Assembly: GCA_963971305.1 (NCBI GenBank)
Contig: OZ020307.1
Coordinates: 17,745,501-17,809,500, forward strand
Direction of reading: 5' to 3'
Length of the DNA: 64,000 nt
Source of the DNA: Arcuatula senhousia
Lineage: Eukaryota > Mollusca > Bivalvia > Mytilida > Mytilidae
Within the stretch, counting starts at the first letter, position 1, and each line of letters starts with the position of its first letter. This document shows, in pieces, positions 58,690 to 64,000 of this stretch. A program made the translations under genes and the position numbers. The notes under the pieces are model-generated. The model made no database searches. It worked only from the letters and a program-made list of their open reading frames with translations, and was not told the DNA's origin.

Positions 58690-59035
58690 GTTGACATACT
58701 TAAAGTTTCCATTCGTCAATATTCCACTCTTGTGTAGCAACATTCCGTTCACTCGAGCTTTTGTAGTAAACATATCACAACTGATTCCATATTCTGTCTG
58801 AAACTCACATTGATTTCCTTGGAAGATCGTCACGTCTGATTCATAAATTGCTAACACAAGGTTATGTTTCTCTTCGGTTGTTGTTTTCATTTAAGAAAAT
58901 GGACGGAAGACATCATGAGCCCATTGTTGGTTTGTCATAAGGTTTTATTTTGTCCATCTTTACCGGCTTTGACACGTGGTATTGACCGTCAGCAAAGTCA
59001 CGGGTGTGTTGTAACATCCAGTTGGCTCATGGACA
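58690..59035 (+). pseudogene. RT retroelement, decayed C-terminal ORF and tail
   Basis: SNIPFTRAFVVNISQLIPYS is readable from about 58735, followed by stops; then GGACGGAAGACATCATGAGC, CTTTACCGGCTTTGACACG, CACGGGTGTGTTGTAACATC. It is the same family as 32160-32700, in head-to-head arrangement with the fragment at 58380-58560. Confidence 0.65.
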
Positions 59036-59904
59036 TTTGATTGCTATCCTCTAATGTAGTTAAAGGTGATATAAAACGAAATTGAATTTGTTCTTCAGTT
59101 CTTTTCTTTTAGCTACCTACAATTATTTTGATGTCATTTATTTTCTTAGCATTGAAAGTGCTTACATGTAGACTATTAGCCTGTGTGAAGCATACAACAA
59201 CAATGCAATGTTCACATTATAATGTAGTTTTAATCAACTTATTGCCTTAAAAATTATTTTCCAAAGAAATTTAGAAAATAAAGAAAAACACTCTTTAATT
59301 CAAACAATGTTTGTTTATTATATTCTATGACGATTTGACTGGATATTATTGTAAATTGTTAGACACAGATCACATCAAGAATTTAATCGACATCAAATAG
59401 CGTCCTTCTCATAAGGAACAGTATATAATCCTCAAATCGACTTCCAGTGTTATGGTCACAAATCGACGTCCGATTTGATAGTCTAAAATCGGCGTCATCC
59501 TCAATTCTGCAATGCAGGTTTTTTGTGTGTGTTTCAATTGAATTATTGACCGTAGTAATATGGAGTAGACATTGTCTAAATGCGAGCATAGCTAAAAGGG
59601 ACTACGTTTTGTTTATATATATAATGTATTTGGGGCGAGATGGTATGGGGCGATTAAGCTTCGAGACACGTTATTTTCATACGTGCATATAACAAAGACG
59701 AAACGAGCAGCTTATGTGTATTTATTATTTTAAGAATATTATTTTATATTATATTATTGTAAAAAGCACAATTTATTATTTTTTTAAGCATTATTTCTTT
59801 TCTTATAGATAAAGGTAATAACAAAACTACCGAACTTGAATGATCAATCTCATAGTCCAGAGAAAATGACAAAAACGAATCAGTCATAAATTATTTTAAC
59901 ATTC

Positions 59905-60062
59905 ACTCCGGTCCTGTAAAAATAATAACCCTTTCCGGACCATAAAAAATCTAAATCAGCATTAGCAAATTTCTCGCGGAAACAAATACCGTAGAGCTCT
60001 CCGCTCGGGCGGGCACTTCGTGCCCGCTTGCGAGCTATGCTCGCTATAATTTCTTAGCTAAT
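59905..60062 (+). repeat. Dispersed repeat ending in a GC-rich hairpin
   Basis: CTAAATCAGCATTAGCAAAT, CGTAGAGCTCTCCGCTCGGG and then GCGGGCACTTCGTGCCCGC (60009-60027), a perfect 8-bp stem with a 3-base loop. The first part matches 21130-21260. Confidence 0.6.
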
Positions 60063-63000
60063 TGAAAAACCCAGGACTCTATGAGTCTATATATTTTCTC
60101 ATACAAAATGCAAGCTTATAAGAAATTAACTCAGCACAAAGCTTGTTTACAAATGTACCAATCCATGATAAATAAATATGTTAATATTTATTACCTGTAT
60201 ACATGGCAAACCTTTGAACTTTTGTCAGGTTTTGTGGCTGACAAATTCTAACTTAGATAACTCCGGAAAAAACCCACACCACGTTTATGTATTTTGTGCT
60301 GTGGGTGTTGTCGAATCAACTAAAAACACACCACCTTTTTTGTCCTTGAACAGTGGGTTTTATCGATATCTTAGTTGTTTGGTTTAAACGTTTATCCAAT
60401 AACTAGTAGAAAAAATAAAAAAAAGACTTATATTCAAAAAAAGCTCAATGCAAAGTGTATACAAGTTTAACTTGAAAAATTATAGGAAATAATATGATAT
60501 TTGTAGTTTTGCACTGTGATACATTTTTGTAGTCCACAGTAAATGCTACATCATCCAATAAAGCTCGATACAGAGAGATAATTAGAGTTATTATAGAAAT
60601 AAATCATCTTATTTTTCACTAATAAGTCTCTAAACCAGAACTTATTTGTGAATTGATTTTAGCAGCAACTGGTAGAATTGAAACCGTCCTGTCGTTGATA
60701 TCGTTATTGTTCAATTATATCAACTCATTATCTGACCGCTTATGTTGTCTAACGTACGATTACATACGCCACTGACTTTATATATCACTTTGTTCTGATA
60801 TATAGATGAAGCAAGTGCTTCATTGAAAGCCCAATCGGTTTTGCATGTATATGTAAACTTGTAAAAAGTGTCTGTTTTCCTGCACTGTTTGTACAGTTAA
60901 CGTCATGACACTTTTTGTGTCCAAAACAATTATGCTATTCTATTCTCCATTATTTTAACCAGGTTAAGCACGTGAGTATTTGAAAATGTCTCTTATTTTC
61001 ACCTAAACCTCCTCCCAAAAAAGAAGTAGTTGAAATAATGGAAATTTTTTATTAATTTGAATATTTTGGAAATTATTATTTAATTTGATATATTTAAAGA
61101 TTTTGTTATCTTTTCCCTATCAAGCACATAAACAGACAATTGTCTTAAGATACAATGATATCTGAACACATTGATGATCACTGGGATATTCAGCACCTAC
61201 ACTATGATATTAAGCATGCATAACACATGATCACCGATGTCTTCAGAATGAATTGTACCTCTCGACATGTGTTATTGGCATAAGTTATGTCTTACGACAC
61301 GAAAATGCCTCACGATTCCTTAAAACGTTGATGGTCATTCCATCTGTCCAAGAGAAGAAGACATTACAAACATTTTCGTTTTCTTATGAGATCTTGAATT
61401 ATCAAACTTTTATTTTGAAGAAGTTTATTAACGTAAATGCAATGTCTCAATGAAAGTTGTATTGCAATATAACATGATTTTCAATAAAACAGTTAACTAC
61501 TTATGTAAAATTTGATATCAGAGTTCCGAAAAGCCCAAAGAAAAAAAGCAGTTAACAAACAGGATCAAAAACAAAAAAAATATAACAAAACCTTCATGCA
61601 AATCAACAAACTGCAGTCGGTACTGTCAAATCAACGAAACGAAAAGAGAAGAATCAAATCCTTAAGAAGCATTATATGTTCAAAACACTATATATAATAG
61701 CGATGAAGTTAAGTTATTTTTCGACAGACTGTTTGCCAGAATTCGCTAAAAATTTAAAATAAATATGGTTAGTTGAGTTTTGCTGGATATGCTTATTACC
61801 AGGAGTAATCTAAAAGCAGTATCGAATCAGATCCGATGAAAAGTATACAATTATATAAAAATGCCTCAAGAAATAACGTATTCTTAACTAAAGGGAAGCA
61901 AATCAAGCATCGAAGATATGTTTTAGGGACACCAGCAATGCCTATAAAGTCTAAATACACAAAAACGCACATTCACTCCTTATTTCTAGTCATAACAAAA
62001 CATTAACACACAAAACGTCAACACTTTGGCGTTTTATATCGCTGACAACGTTGGTTACATCAAGCATGAAATGTAAATTTTAAGTTTCCAAATAAAATGT
62101 TTGAGATATTTATTGTGACAATTCTAGTAGCATTTTCAAAAATGATTTTCCGGTATCTCTTTACAAATTTCCGCCAAAACCGACGTTTTCAAAGTGAAAT
62201 ATCTTAAAACATCGGTCATTATATCCAAAACATACAAATCAGCCAACTGCTATCGACAACGTTAACTCACGTCGAAACGTTAACAGAAGGATTAGACCCT
62301 TTGATAGTTTCGTACTCTTCAAAAGCACAGGAGTTCACACCCGTCCCGACATGAGTCCTGACGACACTGATTGCTGATTTTTTGTCTGTGTTGATTTTAT
62401 GCTGATATTTTCTTTGCCTTGTGGGATATACGATATTTAAAATCGTTGCTTCTACAAAATGTTCTCTCTTGCACAAAATATTATGAAAAAGCAAAAGGGA
62501 AGTTAGAAGGTGTTGCTGGTTTATTTTGTGTTTCAGTCACGATTTTCGTAGCAAATCTGACAGCTTAAGTAGTAAACAATGATGTAACAATGATGTATAA
62601 ATTATTGGTGCAATTATTTCCTTGGCGCGGACAGCATTATTCTGCAGACAAGTTTATGATGCATTTAATGGCCGTGAGAATGATTTAGATTGTGAATTCA
62701 AACTAACAAGTTTATATAGCCGCTTTAGATATAACTAAAAGGAATGTAGGCGGTGTAAAATAATAGAAAATGAAAAGTACAATGCAAACATGTCTTAAAC
62801 AGAATTCTAGCTATATTGTACAAAGGAAATAAGATTACCCTTTTAGTGTTGGATAAGGATAATGGTTTGTAATGTCTTACACGTGAAAATAAAACTGTAC
62901 ATGCAGTACTGATATTTTTTTCAATATTATAATAAGCGAAGTAACTTACAATCGCAATGAGACAAAATGAGAATTTCACATCAGAGCTTTTGATATTTAA

Positions 63001-63092
63001 AAAAAAAAATTAAAATAAGAGGTGCACATTTACACTATATTACAAAAAATGAATGAAAATTTCATGAACATCCATTAAGGGTTTAAGAGGGG
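60063..63092. other. AT-rich DNA, no gene seen
   Basis: No conserved motif in the short frames. GTCCAAGAGAAGAAGACATT, ACAAA (61348-61371) resembles 58556-58577 and may be a repeat edge. Confidence 0.5.
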
Positions 63093-63307
63093 TTGCAGAT
63101 AAGAGATTGGATGGGTACCCTCTTGTCAGCAAATGGCTTTGTTTTGATAAGGCGTTTCCCGATAAATCCATTGAGGGTTTGGGAGGAGTGGTGGATATTT
63201 AAGGACTCCACTTCATCATCATTTCATGTTCATTGTATCACCACTTTCATGTTCATGTTCATCGTGCTGCTTGGGAGTAAAGCAATAACTAACTAACTAA
63301 CTAACTT
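63093..63307 (+). mobile_element. Retroposon tail with ACTA microsatellite
   Basis: It ends GGGAGTAAAGCAATAACTAA, CTAACTAACTAAC. A short CATGTTCAT repetition precedes it (63226-63262). The tail design parallels 3643-4080, though most of the body is different. Confidence 0.5.
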
Positions 63308-63710
63308 TAAGGAGATGGATATCCAGAGGTGTAACGAAAAGACCGACACACAGATGGAATTATAGATCCCCCAGTTTTTACGTTCGGGGTATAAAAAAAA
63401 ACTTTTGACTCACAGAAATAAATTTAGGTTTTGTTCAAAAGTTCTTTTTCATTGCTTTTATTTGATTTATCCCAGTAAAGCATGCACCAACTGCCTAAGG
63501 TAAAGGAGGGTATATATATAAGCTGACCTTTTTGTCTTGGTTTTGGTGTTTGTAACTTGTGTAACATACCCTTATAATACCCCTGCTTGAAAAGTGGAGG
63601 GTTTGTAATATAATGATGTACTGTCATGTTAAAATTTGTTTTAATCATGACTGTTATATGTAATTACCCTAATGGAGATCTTATTTGGAATGAAATATAG
63701 GTATTGGGCA

Positions 63711-64000
63711 TAGACATGCCGTTACAAGAGGACATGCTGGTGTTTTGGAAGGGTTAACACTTCCTGCTTGATGCAAATATCTGCTGTTTTCTCGCTATCA
63801 ATGTTACTTTCCAGGTTAAGAAAATTAACAATTTTAAAATTAAAATCGTCTCTTTCATCGACCACCTGGGTCAAATTCGAAAAGTAGATCCAAGAATGAT
63901 GTAAATCAAGTGGATTCGGTGCTTTCGTCAATGTCTAGTTCTAGAGGATATATTGAAGGAATCCATCTGCCAAACGACGAGTTGTTGACAGAGAGGACGT
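63711..64000 (-). pseudogene. RT retroelement remnant with internal deletion, cut by the window end
   Basis: From 63862 down the minus strand reads VDERDDFNFKIVNF, the conserved [YD]-K/E-RDDFNF.IVNF block that precedes the SNIP..YISQLIRY block in this retroelement ORF. It then jumps directly to the tail (AACACTTCCTGCTTGATGCA on plus), so several hundred bases of ORF are missing. It continues past the window. Confidence 0.7.

Overview
The window is a gene-poor, AT-rich stretch of an animal genome, most likely a bivalve mollusc and probably a marine mussel (Mytilidae). I infer this from three things: spliced genes with GT..AG introns, a neuropeptide-type GPCR, and several dispersed repeats that I recognise as bivalve-type. 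These include elements with a tandem core of about 155 bp between conserved arms, a 359-bp repeat, and decayed reverse-transcriptase tails. Species cannot be fixed from sequence alone. The only confident protein-coding gene is a rhodopsin-class peptide GPCR on the minus strand. Exon 1 (18364-17627) carries TM1-TM5 and exon 2 (9387-9043) carries TM6, TM7 and the tail. Joined in phase 0 they give a complete 360-residue, seven-helix receptor closest by eye to luqin/RYamide/tachykinin-type receptors. A second, weak minus-strand gene model (51386-51101 joined to 47918) is offered with low confidence. || Layout. 1-9 kb: retroelement tails, an old tandem-core element, a long-TIR foldback element, a SINE-like retroposon and a tRNA-derived SINE. 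9.0-18.4 kb: the GPCR gene, whose 8.2-kb intron holds a 2.2-kb TIR element with subterminal arrays of ACG words spaced about one helical turn apart, two small foldback elements inside it, and a 1.3-kb tandem-core element. 18.7-20.1 kb: a deleted DNA transposon just upstream of the gene, with terminal and internal copies of an AAGGTTCTATGTGCAT motif and a 30-bp tandem array. 21-32 kb: dense nested repeats, including a 613-bp element inserted in a retroelement tail and a tandem-core element inserted in a foldback element. 33-41 kb: mostly featureless AT-rich DNA. 41-43 kb: a nearly perfect 140-bp inverted repeat and the end of a LINE ORF2. 48.9-49.7 kb: two tandem 359-bp units. 55 kb: a 460-bp foldback element with a 9-bp target duplication and a related empty site at 25.5 kb. 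57 kb: a 21-bp minisatellite. 58-64 kb: more retroelement debris. || The most interesting overall signal is that at least two unrelated non-autonomous families share one end design: a 5' end motif repeated in inverted form just inside a 3' terminal hairpin, with insertion at T-rich sites. That is the known design of Helentron-type rolling-circle elements. Nested insertions and in-window empty sites give a readable relative history. No bacterial-type operon, CRISPR array, rRNA or intact transposase or reverse transcriptase was found.
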